IMG/VR virus record: IMGVR_UViG_3300021438_000010
Location: 34,622-98,621 of that record
From: a virus
DNA: 64,000 nucleotides
Direction: 5' to 3' (one strand)
Below are positions 40,866 through 48,306 of the stretch, in pieces. Position 1 is the first letter of the stretch. Each line of letters opens with the position of its first letter. The position numbers and the translations under genes are program-made. The notes under the pieces were generated by a model. The model made no database searches. It was not told the DNA's origin and saw only the letters and a list, made by a program, of their open reading frames with translations.

Positions 40866-40866
40866 A

Positions 40867-41133
40867 TTATTGTAAACCCTTTTCAATAGCATCCCACTGA
40901 CGAGTATCATTATCATTCCACATTATATCTTTGTATTTAAATGGTGGCTCAGTGTTAGGCCAGTATTTCTTTGGATCTATTTCAACATCCTTAAAACGAG
41001 ACTGACTGTATTTTAATTGTTCAATTTGAGCAACTAATTCTTTGACTACTCTTTCAAGATTAAGTAATGAATCTAATACAACATCAATCTTTTGCTGTCG
41101 TTTAGGCTTAGTTGTTTTCTTTTTCTTCTTCAT
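40867..41133 (-). CDS. Unknown Lys-rich coiled-coil protein
   Basis: 88 residues. A strongly basic N-terminus (KKKKKTTKPKRQQK), then a coiled coil (LLNLERVVKELVAQIEQL), then a Pro/Trp-rich tail. Possible nucleic-acid-binding role from charge only. It overlaps the upstream gene by 26 bp. Confidence 0.64.
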   Translation of the reverse strand: MKKKKKTTKPKRQQKIDVVLDSLLNLERVVKELVAQIEQLKYSQSRFKDVEIDPKKYWPNTEPPFKYKDIMWNDNDTRQWDAIEKGLQ

Positions 41134-41416
41134 TTTTTAAGAATCCTTCGTTTATTTTAACTCTTATACCATCAGTATGAAATATGCTAAAGTCGCTTTG
41201 GTATAAAGGAAGATGAACTCCAATAACCTTATTGCTTTTGTGACATCTTAGTAAACTAATATCAGCCCCTTCTCCCGATATCCACTCATTATAAGTGGCA
41301 GCAGCACTATCTAACAATAACTCTATTCTTTCATTTTCTTTATCTATCCATATACTAGCACATGCTTTATATTTTTTGCTTTCTTCTACGAAAGCGTCCC
41401 AATCAAAATTATCCAT
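41108..41416 (-). CDS. Unknown protein
   Basis: 102 residues, mixed alpha/beta (RIELLLDSAAATYNEWISGE), with an acidic/basic C-terminus. It starts right after a 113-bp gap that has inverted repeats but no gene. No family recognised. Confidence 0.63.
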   Translation of the reverse strand: MDNFDWDAFVEESKKYKACASIWIDKENERIELLLDSAAATYNEWISGEGADISLLRCHKSNKVIGVHLPLYQSDFSIFHTDGIRVKINEGFLKNEEEKENN

Positions 41417-41529
41417 AGTGTTTGCCTTTTTTGTATTGAAAACATCCCAATTATCTGACGTTGAATCTCTAAATACGAGAAACAGAGGTCAAGGATGTTA
41501 CCTAACGGAGATCAACCCGTTGGTGACTG
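41417..41529 (-). other. Gene-free gap with hairpins
   Basis: No reading frame of note. AACGG pairs with CCGTT around GTTGATCT, and CTCTGTTTCTCGTATTTAGAG forms a second small hairpin. No convincing terminator T-run or promoter. It may be a leader of the 41108-41416 gene. Confidence 0.4.
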
Positions 41530-41766
41530 TTAATTCAGTTCTTCTCCAGTATTATAGTCAAGTACAGGCTTTTTACAAGCCTCCAACATTCTCTCAAGAT
41601 TCCATTGTAGTCCCTCAACAGTATCAGATAGTGGGAGAGATATTCTGCCTATGCTTGGATCTTCCAAGTTTTTATCATAGTATACATCATGAATTTCATA
41701 AGTAATATCCGTTTCCCCAAGAGGAATCTTGGTTACTTTTTTAACGACGCGATAATTCCAAGCCAT
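41530..41766 (-). CDS. Unknown protein
   Basis: 78 residues beginning MAWNYRVVKKVTKIPLGETD; beta-strand rich with an acidic helix. The start overlaps the stop of the upstream gene. This opening is seen in several small phage proteins, without known function. Confidence 0.66.
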   Translation of the reverse strand: MAWNYRVVKKVTKIPLGETDITYEIHDVYYDKNLEDPSIGRISLPLSDTVEGLQWNLERMLEACKKPVLDYNTGEELN

Positions 41767-41978
41767 TATTCTATCTCCGTAATACTTAAATATAATTCGG
41801 TTGTAAGAATCTCAATAGACAATACTTCTTCTATAGAAAAGTCATCTTTTAGATATTGTGAAAACTCTGTAATATCTCCAACATGAGTTGGTGAACCTAT
41901 ATCGTTAGTATTTTTCCAGAACTTTAGTTGTTGTTCAAGAAATTCTATAACTTTAATTTGCTTAGGTGAGGGTTTCAT
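41766..41978 (-). CDS. Unknown helical protein
   Basis: 70 residues, helical (SPKQIKVIEFLEQQLKFWKN). No motif. Overlaps both neighbours. Confidence 0.62.
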   Translation of the reverse strand: MKPSPKQIKVIEFLEQQLKFWKNTNDIGSPTHVGDITEFSQYLKDDFSIEEVLSIEILTTELYLSITEIE

Positions 41979-42207
41979 TTTTAGAATCCTTGGATTGTTG
42001 AGAAAAAAAGACTATATAAAGATTTGCGAGATCATCAAGAGAATAATTCTTATTATGTGGTATTCCCGAATTTCTCTTATCTATCATGGTTTTGTGCATA
42101 AGTAATATGGAGTCAAGAATCATTTCATAAAAATATTTCTTCAAATTTTCTTGATCTACATCAATCGCTTTGAGTGCTGACTGAATTTTATCGTGGTTTA
42201 TAGTCAT
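41962..42207 (-). CDS. Unknown helical protein
   Basis: 81 residues, all helical (SALKAIDVDQENLKKYFYEM). A ribosome site AAAAAGGAAA precedes the ATG. No family recognised. Confidence 0.63.
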   Translation of the reverse strand: MTINHDKIQSALKAIDVDQENLKKYFYEMILDSILLMHKTMIDKRNSGIPHNKNYSLDDLANLYIVFFSQQSKDSKNETLT

Positions 42208-42220
42208 TTATTTTTCCTTT

Positions 42221-42286
42221 TTAAATTTTTAGATACCATCTATCCAACAATAAGACAATAATAATAAATATAATAATATATATCAT
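42221..42286 (-). CDS. Possible 21-residue hydrophobic micro-peptide
   Basis: Reads MIYIIIFIIIVLLLDRWYLK, almost pure Ile/Leu, a single membrane span. There is only a weak purine ribosome site. It fills an 80-bp gap; chance in AT-rich DNA is a real alternative. Confidence 0.3.
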   Translation of the reverse strand: MIYIIIFIIIVLLLDRWYLKI

Positions 42287-42287
42287 A

Positions 42288-42554
42288 TTATCTTTCTTTT
42301 TTCTTAATTGAACTATTATGCAGATTCACCACATATTCCGCTGTCTCTTTATCTATACTACCATCTGGAATAATATACTCAAACTCATCCACTCTTTCAG
42401 TTTCGCCCACCTTATTTTTATAGAGTATTTTTTCAGTTGGAAGAATAATTCTACACCAACAACTTTCGCCAGTATTACAGAGTTCTATTTTCCAAGGAAT
42501 AGTTAAACTATACCTATGGGCTTCTTCATAACTATTGAATATATTTTCAGACAT
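42288..42554 (-). CDS. Unknown protein
   Basis: 88 residues, beta-rich centre (WKIELCNTGESCWCRIILPT) and a helical, basic end. No family recognised; overlaps the upstream paralogue gene by 8 bp. Confidence 0.62.
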   Translation of the reverse strand: MSENIFNSYEEAHRYSLTIPWKIELCNTGESCWCRIILPTEKILYKNKVGETERVDEFEYIIPDGSIDKETAEYVVNLHNSSIKKKER

Positions 42555-42750
42555 TGGTAATTGTTATTTGTATGCTATCAAACACATGATTATCCATACT
42601 ATCATACATACCGCTTCGTATAGGTTTATTTACTACTCTAAATTTAAAGTAGTATTCTCCATCGCCATATTCTTTACAAAGATATTGGTATAAAATATTT
42701 CTAACATCATCTTCTGATAGATCAATCTCTGTTTTATTTTGTATTTTCAT
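42547..42750 (-). CDS. Unknown small protein, paralogue of 38453-38674
   Basis: 67 residues with the same plan as 38453-38674: an acidic N-terminal helix (IDLSEDDVRNILYQYL), then FKFRVVNKPI and SMDNHVFDSIQITIT. The two copies sit in separate small-gene runs about 4 kb apart. Confidence 0.67.
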   Translation of the reverse strand: MKIQNKTEIDLSEDDVRNILYQYLCKEYGDGEYYFKFRVVNKPIRSGMYDSMDNHVFDSIQITITNV

Positions 42751-42932
42751 ATCATTCTTTCTACCTTTCCAGTAGGCCCATTAATGATTTCCAATATTGC
42801 TCTCATGCTCATATCAATATGATAGCATAACTCAGCAAATTCACTATTGTGATAATCTGCCTTGGAAGCAATTTCTTGTACATCTATAACGATAGTTTTA
42901 ATATTGTTTATATCTTGTTGTGTCAAATTCAT
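42747..42932 (-). CDS. Unknown helical protein
   Basis: 61 residues from the ATG at 42932, which makes an ATGA overlap. Helical (NNIKTIVIDVQEIASKADYH). No motif recognised. Confidence 0.62.
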   Translation of the reverse strand: MNLTQQDINNIKTIVIDVQEIASKADYHNSEFAELCYHIDMSMRAILEIINGPTGKVERMI

Positions 42933-43291
42933 TTCCACTCATTCCTATAGATACCGGGATTTAATCTTGGTTCATAAGGTTTAACAATCCATCCCATCAT
43001 CATTAAATCTAATTTAATCTCGTCTGTAACAATTCCCTCGTTTCCAGAGCAATACCAATCCATGTAGTTGCCACTTTTTATTATATCAGCAACTATACCG
43101 CCAGCCATTCTCCAAGAACAAGTCCACTCTTTATCTCCATAAAAGAATCTGTTATTGCATAATGCCCCGTATAAATCTTTACAATATACTGGACTGTTAA
43201 CACATTTAGCCACCATACGTTCATTGTTAAAAAGATCGTATTCTAAATCTGGTTTGTCAAAAGTTTCTTTTATTACATCCTCTAGGACCAT
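42929..43291 (-). CDS. Unknown Trp/Cys-rich protein
   Basis: 120 residues from the ATG at 43291. It has RFFYGDKEWTCSWRMAGGIV and GNYMDWYCSGNEGIVTDEI. The Arg-Met-Ala-Gly-Gly segment and conserved aromatic residues suggest a folded enzyme-like domain, but no family was recognised. Confidence 0.66.
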   Translation of the reverse strand: MVLEDVIKETFDKPDLEYDLFNNERMVAKCVNSPVYCKDLYGALCNNRFFYGDKEWTCSWRMAGGIVADIIKSGNYMDWYCSGNEGIVTDEIKLDLMMMGWIVKPYEPRLNPGIYRNEWK

Positions 43292-44013
43292 AAACAATCT
43301 CTTATTTTAATTAGTTCAATGAGTTTTTCTGTGTCTTCTTTATCGTACTTGTCTTCCATCTCGGCAATCTTTCGATAATAATACTTACCATCTTTTTCTT
43401 TAGTAAATAGATTGTAAGGATTTTGCCTGTAACTTCTATCTAGCCACCAATTATAAAGTTCTAGAATTTTCTGAGAGGATATAGCATGAGGCATCGGTTT
43501 GCCGTAATCTTCATCATCTGGATTAAATCCGCAGTTCTCGTCTAATTTCAATTGAACCGCCCAGTTTAGGTAATCCAACCCAGCCTGCTTGCATCTTCCT
43601 TTAACAAACTTATAGTTTCTATCTTCATAACACTTATTTAGGTGTGCTAATTCTTTTTCAACATAAAGAACAAGTTCATTAAAAATTCCATGAAGAATTC
43701 TATAATCAAGATCGTAATATTTTCCCGGTTTCAGTCCAGTTTGAAGATAATGAAGTTTGTCAACAAATCTATTTCGAATATAAATCTTAATTGTATACCA
43801 AATGTCAAATGGTAAATTAACAATATCTTGCAATCTGTCTAACAATTCTTCTGCAATCCAGTATCGAAACTTATTACTATTCTTTGTTGTTTGATTCCAC
43901 TCTTCCCACTCATCCAGAGCTAATACATATGGTTTATCAACTCCTCTGAGCCAATTAGCAAAAGACGAACAACTCCAGCGATTGAATCGGGTCTGTTTCA
44001 TGATTTTAAACAT
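43282..44013 (-). CDS. Unknown phage protein
   Basis: 243 residues from the ATG at 44013 after AAGGAA. It opens RFNRWSCSSFANWLRGVDKP and is helical and Trp-rich throughout (LPFDIWYTIKIYIRNRFVDK). The opening pattern is one I associate with uncharacterised proteins of large phages; no function can be given. Confidence 0.68.
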   Translation of the reverse strand: MFKIMKQTRFNRWSCSSFANWLRGVDKPYVLALDEWEEWNQTTKNSNKFRYWIAEELLDRLQDIVNLPFDIWYTIKIYIRNRFVDKLHYLQTGLKPGKYYDLDYRILHGIFNELVLYVEKELAHLNKCYEDRNYKFVKGRCKQAGLDYLNWAVQLKLDENCGFNPDDEDYGKPMPHAISSQKILELYNWWLDRSYRQNPYNLFTKEKDGKYYYRKIAEMEDKYDKEDTEKLIELIKIRDCLWS

Positions 44014-44015
44014 TG

Positions 44016-44264
44016 TTATTCCTTAAACTTAACCATAAGATATGTTCCGGTAAATGCTCCAGACGCTAGTGGGATCAAATAGTAGATGTTCTTACTGTAT
44101 GATACCACACCAAAGGCTAGCAGACTGTAAATTATAGCAGTCAGAACTGCTGCTGTAAAGGCCCGCTTTTTGTTTACGCTCATAATATACCAAGCATATA
44201 ACATATCTATAATAACGTAAGTAGCAAAGATTGTTGCCGCTGTTATGTATGAAAATTCATCCAT
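44016..44264 (-). CDS. Small polytopic membrane protein
   Basis: 82 residues with three hydrophobic segments (ITAATIFATYVIIDMLYAWY, TAAVLTAIIYSLLAFGVVSY, LIPLASGAFTGTYLMV). Small integral membrane protein; function unknown. One-base overlap with the upstream stop. Confidence 0.66.
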   Translation of the reverse strand: MDEFSYITAATIFATYVIIDMLYAWYIMSVNKKRAFTAAVLTAIIYSLLAFGVVSYSKNIYYLIPLASGAFTGTYLMVKFKE

Positions 44265-44563
44265 TATAAATACTCCGTTCCATTAAGAGGGTCATGGTCA
44301 TAGGGGTAATTAAATGGCCCCAAAACTTTTCGTCGCTTCTCTTTGAGAAAAGTTAATACTTCACTGAAACAATTTTCACAAAGTTCAATACTATATTTAG
44401 TTCCATCTTGCTCAGAAAAATATCCCCATGTCGCTTCAATTGTAGCATATTCATGATCGAATGATGGTTCAATAGTAGGAACTTCTTTGGTGCATGATTG
44501 TCCACAACAATCGCATAAAACTTGGTCAACAACTTTAATTGTTTTCTTCTTGAAGGTTCTCAT
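44264..44563 (-). CDS. Zinc-binding protein of unknown function
   Basis: 99 residues. Two Cys pairs (VLCDCCGQSCTK and LCENCFSE) flank a beta-rich section (ATIEATWGYFSEQDGTKYSI), a layout seen in small phage and bacterial zinc proteins. No specific role can be assigned. Confidence 0.67.
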   Translation of the reverse strand: MRTFKKKTIKVVDQVLCDCCGQSCTKEVPTIEPSFDHEYATIEATWGYFSEQDGTKYSIELCENCFSEVLTFLKEKRRKVLGPFNYPYDHDPLNGTEYL

Positions 44564-44738
44564 TATAATTTAGTATATTGTATAAGTCTTTGAATTCAAC
44601 TTCATCAAGCCTTAGTTCGCGGGGATAATGATTATTGTAACTAAATACTCTAATCAAATAAGGTTTCTTTTTAAGATGGGGGTTGTGATGAATGTCAATA
44701 ACTTGATGCTCAAACATTATTGTTTGTAGTTTGGTCAT
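44535..44738 (-). CDS. Unknown small protein
   Basis: 67 residues (QVIDIHHNPHLKKKPYLIRV). No motif. Overlaps both neighbours by 29 bp. Confidence 0.6.
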   Translation of the reverse strand: MTKLQTIMFEHQVIDIHHNPHLKKKPYLIRVFSYNNHYPRELRLDEVEFKDLYNILNYNENLQEENN

Positions 44739-45177
44739 AGGTTTTATTTCTGCACTTATCGCACAGCGTAACTATCCAACCTTTATCGTTAGCTTTTCCT
44801 CGTTCTCCGCAAGCCTCGCAAATCTTATAACTCATGGCATTAGCCATACCAACCAAACCACTAATGTAACTATCTCCACCAGAATAGTAAACCCTAAGTC
44901 CACCAAACTTTTCTTTAACTTGGTCAAATTTGAAAGGAACATAGTTGCTCTTGTATTCTGGATCACTTTTCTGTTTGTATTCTGTATTCCAAACTATATT
45001 TTCCTCATGCTGACTAATCATCCAACAAAGAGAGGATAAAATATCATACCAACCAAGACTGCACTCGCACCCCCAACTCATGCACGATTCCATTGGGGAT
45101 TTGTGTCGATTACTAAACATATATGGATACTGCTCATAAAGAGTATCCCAAGACTTTACTTCTTCTTTGTCGCTCAT
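44710..45177 (-). CDS. Unknown protein with C-terminal zinc ribbon
   Basis: 155 residues. An aromatic N-terminal half (CSLGWYDILSSLCWMISQHE), then KEKFGGLRVYYSGG, then a zinc ribbon CEACGERG and TLCDKCRNK. The KFGGLR(V/F)Y segment recurs in uncharacterised phage and bacterial proteins. Function unknown. Confidence 0.67.
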   Translation of the reverse strand: MSDKEEVKSWDTLYEQYPYMFSNRHKSPMESCMSWGCECSLGWYDILSSLCWMISQHEENIVWNTEYKQKSDPEYKSNYVPFKFDQVKEKFGGLRVYYSGGDSYISGLVGMANAMSYKICEACGERGKANDKGWIVTLCDKCRNKTYDQTTNNNV

Positions 45178-45575
45178 TATAGATTCTCTATGTTCTTTTC
45201 AATAGTATTTGAAATAGTCTTAAATGTTTTACCAAAATCATTCATATCAGCAAGAGAGTTATAAAACAAATGATTATCAAGTTTTCCATCCTTACTTTTC
45301 ATGCCTGCCCATTTTCTCACAGATATTGGAAGAAAATCTTCTTTTCCACCAAATTTCACACATCCATTACTAAACAAACCATCATCAAAAGTTTTAGTTG
45401 TTATAGTTTTCTTGTGATTCTTCTTCATTGAATCATTGTACAATTCACAAAGAACACCCAAGCAACAATGTCTTGGCTGATTTTTGGTATCATATTGTTT
45501 TAGGAAATTCTGGCCTTGTTTATATTTTCCACTTCTAAGAGCGTTAATCCATTTTTTAGCAATTTCTTTTTTCAC
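45177..45575 (-). CDS. Unknown protein widespread in phages
   Basis: 132 residues. KKWINALRSGKYKQGQNFL and HCCLGVLCELY are recurring features of an uncharacterised phage/bacterial family (W-x-x-A-L-R-S-G-x-Y-x-Q-G). The second half has RKWAGMKSKDG. Function unknown. Confidence 0.72.
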   Translation of the reverse strand: MKKEIAKKWINALRSGKYKQGQNFLKQYDTKNQPRHCCLGVLCELYNDSMKKNHKKTITTKTFDDGLFSNGCVKFGGKEDFLPISVRKWAGMKSKDGKLDNHLFYNSLADMNDFGKTFKTISNTIEKNIENL

Positions 45576-45577
45576 GT

Positions 45578-45871
45578 TCAGACCTTTACCTTATAATACT
45601 TTTCACAACGCTGAATAAATCGTGGCAGCATCTTACGAAGATGGTGCGGAATACCCTTAAGACAATGAAAAGTCTCAGTATATGCACGACCAATAGCGAT
45701 CTTCAATCCAAGCTTCTTATTAAACCTGTCGCCCTTGCGACACTGAGCATATCCAATATTAAACTCACCATTGTCGCCCGTCTTAATAGCAACTAGAACT
45801 CCACGGGGAGTATTATCCTTATCACGACTATAAGTAATCAACGTATACTGCGGAACATCAACTTCGTTCAT
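45578..45871 (-). CDS. Unknown, well-expressed early-type protein
   Basis: 97 residues, beta-rich N-half (YTLITYSRDKDNTPRGVLVA), then GYAQCRKGDRFNKKLGLKIA and a basic helix. It uses C-ending codons more than its neighbours. A strong promoter lies 38-66 bp upstream. It begins an operon extending towards 43 kb. Confidence 0.72.
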   Translation of the reverse strand: MNEVDVPQYTLITYSRDKDNTPRGVLVAIKTGDNGEFNIGYAQCRKGDRFNKKLGLKIAIGRAYTETFHCLKGIPHHLRKMLPRFIQRCEKYYKVKV

Positions 45872-45908
45872 TTATAGTTCTCCTTGTTTAGTTATGACTC
45901 ACAACATT

Positions 45909-45937
45909 GTTATACAACTGTCATCGGCACTTGTCAA
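45909..45937 (-). promoter_or_regulatory. Sigma70-type promoter with CGAT spacer
   Basis: TTGACA, 17-bp spacer AGTGCCGATGACAGTTG, TATAAC on the minus strand. It overlaps the stop of the upstream broken gene. Confidence 0.9.
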
Positions 45938-46122
45938 GAGCAACCTTTAGAAATTTCATCTTCATCCAGAATTCCCTCAATAATATCTAATACTCTTTCA
46001 ATCTGATCTACCGAAAAAGGAAATCCATAATAGTTTGTTTTGTCATCCTAAACTTCAAATTGATAAACAACTAATGCTTCACTAATAAGAAGCAAATCAT
46101 TTCGTTCAATATCAAGTTTCAT
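45934..46122 (-). pseudogene. Small gene interrupted by an in-frame amber codon
   Basis: The frame from the ATG at 46122 reads MKLDIERNDLLLISEALVVY, QFEV, then TAG (46048-46050, codon 25), then continues as DDKTNYYGFPFSVDQIERVL to a TGA. The whole 62-codon frame resembles the intact gene at 61893-62060 (MKCNLDKEDIVLILHALDSY, then FTMKEVAKLTKRLEKIL). TAG is used as a normal stop elsewhere and no CUA tRNA is present, so this is probably a broken copy, a shortened 24-residue product, or a sequencing error. Confidence 0.65.
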
Positions 46123-46123
46123 T

Positions 46124-46468
46124 TTATCCATATTTCTTTTTTAATCTTTCGTACTCTTTAAGTTCTCTGTCTTTTGCCGAGTTTTTTAATTGTTCCTTAA
46201 CAATTTTTTCTTTTTGTATTTTTTTGATTCTCTTATCATATTCTTTATCATTTTCGTATCTTTTAAGAATAACATCCAAACTGCCTTCATCGTAACAAGA
46301 ATGATAATCTACATAAATTTCTTCATTTTCTCGCAAAGGATACTTGGAATGATAAAAATCTTTACACGCCTTTAGGCTTTTTATAACTTCATCAAAAGAT
46401 CCAGATAGATCAGACCAAAAATCAAGTTCACCAATTTTTTCTGTAATCATCAATTTTTTAGGTTTCAT
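46124..46468 (-). CDS. Unknown Lys/Glu-rich protein
   Basis: 114 residues from the ATG at 46468 after GGGAG. A folded N-half (IGELDFWSDLSGSFDEVIKS, IYVDYHSCYDEGSLDVILKR) and a long charged C-terminal helix. No family recognised. Confidence 0.66.
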   Translation of the reverse strand: MKPKKLMITEKIGELDFWSDLSGSFDEVIKSLKACKDFYHSKYPLRENEEIYVDYHSCYDEGSLDVILKRYENDKEYDKRIKKIQKEKIVKEQLKNSAKDRELKEYERLKKKYG

Positions 46469-46698
46469 CGTTTTTCTCCCCAACTATTTACCCACCTTGT
46501 TCCATCAAAATACTTGGCGTGTTTCCAACTCTCGCCCTCATTAGGGTCAAATCCTGTTAGTTGATAATAAAACTTAAACAATCGTTCAATACTCTCACCA
46601 ATTTTATGCCACAATTCACTATCAATATTTAGAGTATCTCTATAATCTTGCATACAAGAAATAGCGATCATAATATCTTCAGCAAGAGTTGGTTTCAT
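46465..46698 (-). CDS. Unknown small protein
   Basis: 77 residues, helical with Trp-rich C-terminus (KHAKYFDGTRWVNSWGEKR). ATGA overlap with the upstream gene. No family recognised. Confidence 0.63.
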   Translation of the reverse strand: MKPTLAEDIMIAISCMQDYRDTLNIDSELWHKIGESIERLFKFYYQLTGFDPNEGESWKHAKYFDGTRWVNSWGEKR

Positions 46699-46844
46699 TT
46701 CTTTTCCCCAATAGTTTCCTCTAATAGACTAATGGCCGTTTCCAAAAACAAATCATAATCGGCCATTGTCATAAACTCATCATCAACTGTATTATCCCAA
46801 CTAACAATAAAGTTTCGGATTCTGTCCTTGAGTTCGTTAGTCAT
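46695..46844 (-). CDS. Unknown small protein, paralogue of 59964-60110
   Basis: 49 residues: MTNELKDRIRNFIVSWDNTV and DDEFMTMADYDLFLETAISL. The gene at 59964-60110 reads MTDELKNRIRDFIISWDNTI and DDEFIGLADYDLFLETAISL, so they are close paralogues 13 kb apart, alike in DNA too. Function unknown. Confidence 0.72.
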   Translation of the reverse strand: MTNELKDRIRNFIVSWDNTVDDEFMTMADYDLFLETAISLLEETIGEKK

Positions 46845-47077
46845 TAGTTATTCTCCAATTTTTTAAGACATTCACTATCCTCAATCATTACTAATTTTGC
46901 AATATCTAGTTGGTGATATTTATTCAAAACCCAATTAGCACCAGCAATAAAAGAAGCAAAATTATCTCCTGCTTCATTAGTATTATTTGAAAATTTATGT
47001 CCGTTTTCTTCAAACACATATTCTGTTGCCGCATTAACTAATTCAGATTTAAATATATTAGTGAGTTCGTTAGTCAT
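46844..47077 (-). CDS. Unknown small protein
   Basis: 77 residues beginning MTNELTNIFKSELVNAATEY. Its first five codons and the upstream CTATTGGGGAAAAGAAATGA block recur at 46697-46715, so the ribosome-binding region was duplicated. Middle has FASFIAGANWVLNKYHQ. Function unknown. Confidence 0.66.
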   Translation of the reverse strand: MTNELTNIFKSELVNAATEYVFEENGHKFSNNTNEAGDNFASFIAGANWVLNKYHQLDIAKLVMIEDSECLKKLENN

Positions 47078-47108
47078 TTCTTTTCCCCAATAGTCTTATA
47101 GGAAATCC

Positions 47109-47130
47109 GGCCAACCAGTAATGATTGGCC
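47109..47130 (-). terminator. Weak hairpin, possible terminator
   Basis: Minus-strand GGCCAA pairs with TTGGCC around a 10-base loop, followed only by GGATTTCC. It follows the stop of the 47147-47341 gene by 16 bp. The T-run is poor. Confidence 0.45.
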
Positions 47131-47146
47131 AGACTCCTAAAAGTTA

Positions 47147-47341
47147 TCAACGACACTTACGGTTACTGCGAACAGTCTTTACCGCACGGGCCGGTGCGGT
47201 CACAATACGCTTGGTTACGCTTACGACTGCTGCTCCAGCCTTCCTAACTGGACCAACGCTACATGAGCCGCCAACGCAATCAGCACTGGCTAGTGTAGCA
47301 GAAAAAACCGCGATTGCAACTGCACAAATTACATTCTTCAT
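47147..47341 (-). CDS. Exported cationic Cys-containing small protein
   Basis: 64 residues. A signal peptide (NVICAVAIAVFSATLASA, likely cleaved after ASA) leaves a mature peptide with CVGGSCSVGP and a Lys/Arg/Val-rich tail ending NRKCR. Its codons are clearly richer in G and C than the genes around it. It could be a secreted effector, lysis-related peptide or a recently gained host-derived gene; not determined. Confidence 0.66.
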   Translation of the reverse strand: MKNVICAVAIAVFSATLASADCVGGSCSVGPVRKAGAAVVSVTKRIVTAPARAVKTVRSNRKCR

Positions 47342-47373
47342 AAATTCTCCTTAATTATAGAAATTAAAATCAA

Positions 47374-47613
47374 TCATAACTTAACGAAAAGATCACCTTT
47401 GGGTTTGATCCAAGGGCTAATTTTCGACAACTTTACCATTTTATTGATTCGCCCTCTATGATCTTTGTGGCGACCAATGATATGGATTTCTCCCTCAATA
47501 TCCTTTTGAGTCCAATTATAGTTATTGATGATGCTTTCTGGATCTACATGATCATCACCATAGATTTCACCTTGAACATGAAACTTTAACACTTTGTCAA
47601 ATATCTTAGCCAT
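47374..47613 (-). CDS. Unknown protein
   Basis: 79 residues, beta-rich and basic at the end (EIHIIGRHKDHRGRINKMVK). Good AGAGAGG ribosome site. No family recognised. Confidence 0.65.
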   Translation of the reverse strand: MAKIFDKVLKFHVQGEIYGDDHVDPESIINNYNWTQKDIEGEIHIIGRHKDHRGRINKMVKLSKISPWIKPKGDLFVKL

Positions 47614-47636
47614 GATACACCTCTCTTTGTGAATAA

Positions 47637-47900
47637 TTAAACAACTGATTTAGCTTTGCGGGAAAATTCTGCTCCTTTTCCCACTACAGATTCTACAATA
47701 TGATCTTCTAAAACTTCTGGACAGTATTTATTGATTTCTGCTTGTAGAGTATCAATTGGATAATTGATTTTCTCCTTAAAGAAGTAATCTTTAAATTCTT
47801 CCAAAACTTCTAGAGTATCCATTCTGCTGGTAATATAATCTGTATACCTTCTAACTACATAAGCCTTATTATCTTCGGTAATTGTCATTATCCGTTTCAT
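47637..47900 (-). CDS. Unknown helical protein, tandem paralogue of 47903-48148
   Basis: 87 residues. The shared plan with the next gene is a helix NKAYVVRRYTDYI, then a DxxEV/I-x-xxFKDYF helix and TLQAEINKYCPEVL(E/V)D. The two genes are adjacent and arose by tandem duplication. Function unknown. Confidence 0.67.
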   Translation of the reverse strand: MKRIMTITEDNKAYVVRRYTDYITSRMDTLEVLEEFKDYFFKEKINYPIDTLQAEINKYCPEVLEDHIVESVVGKGAEFSRKAKSVV

Positions 47901-47902
47901 AA

Positions 47903-48148
47903 TTAGTGCCTCCCCTTAGTTAGAGTTGCTGGACTTTTCATGTCCTCCCAATTATCCACAAGTACATCCGGTGCTTCGTGTTTGATTTCTGCTTCTAATG
48001 CTGCATCTGATTCTTTATCTTTCTCAGTCTCTAGATAGTCTCTAAGCCTATCTTTAATCTCCATGAAATCCAAAGAACCTAAGATATGGTCGATATACTT
48101 ACGTTGTATTTCGACTCTGTTCTTCTCTGTTAAAACACGATTTCTCAT
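47903..48148 (-). CDS. Unknown helical protein, tandem paralogue of 47637-47900
   Basis: 81 residues: NRVEIQRKYIDHILGSLDFM, then DRLRDYLETEKDKE and ALEAEIKHEAPDVLVDNW, parallel to the neighbouring gene. It has GAGGTGA before the ATG and a long structured leader upstream. Confidence 0.67.
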   Translation of the reverse strand: MRNRVLTEKNRVEIQRKYIDHILGSLDFMEIKDRLRDYLETEKDKESDAALEAEIKHEAPDVLVDNWEDMKSPATLTKGRH

Positions 48149-48273
48149 AAATCACCTCATAGAAAAAGTTATTGAACATCTTTCTATGATTCCTTTGTTC
48201 TCCGTAGTTCCACCACGGCTAACTCTGGCTTCGTAGCAGATCAGCAGTTTCCTGCCGCATCTAAACTATTATA
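48149..48273 (-). promoter_or_regulatory. Structured 5' leader with TATAAT box
   Basis: TATAAT lies at 48268-48273 with a poor -35. The following leader of about 110 nt contains a GCAG-GAAA-CTGC GNRA hairpin, a CCGT-ACGG stem, a GAACA-TGTTC stem, and CATAGAAA paired with TTTCTATG directly before the ribosome site. No known riboswitch is recognised; it could control translation of the 47903-48148 gene. Confidence 0.5.
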
Positions 48274-48306
48274 GCCCATTGTCCTAACAGCACACACTGA
48301 TTTTTT

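Noticed and set aside
45934-46122. Amber recoding (TAG read as amino acid) in this phage
   Set aside because: TAG ends intact genes elsewhere (for example at 3846-3848 and 48307-48309), and no tRNA with CUA anticodon was found; the tRNA-Ser loop TTACTAA puts ACU, not CUA, at positions 34-36.
48149-48300. A further tRNA in the leader before 48148
   Set aside because: It has hairpins but no T-loop sequence TTCRANN and no acceptor pairing.
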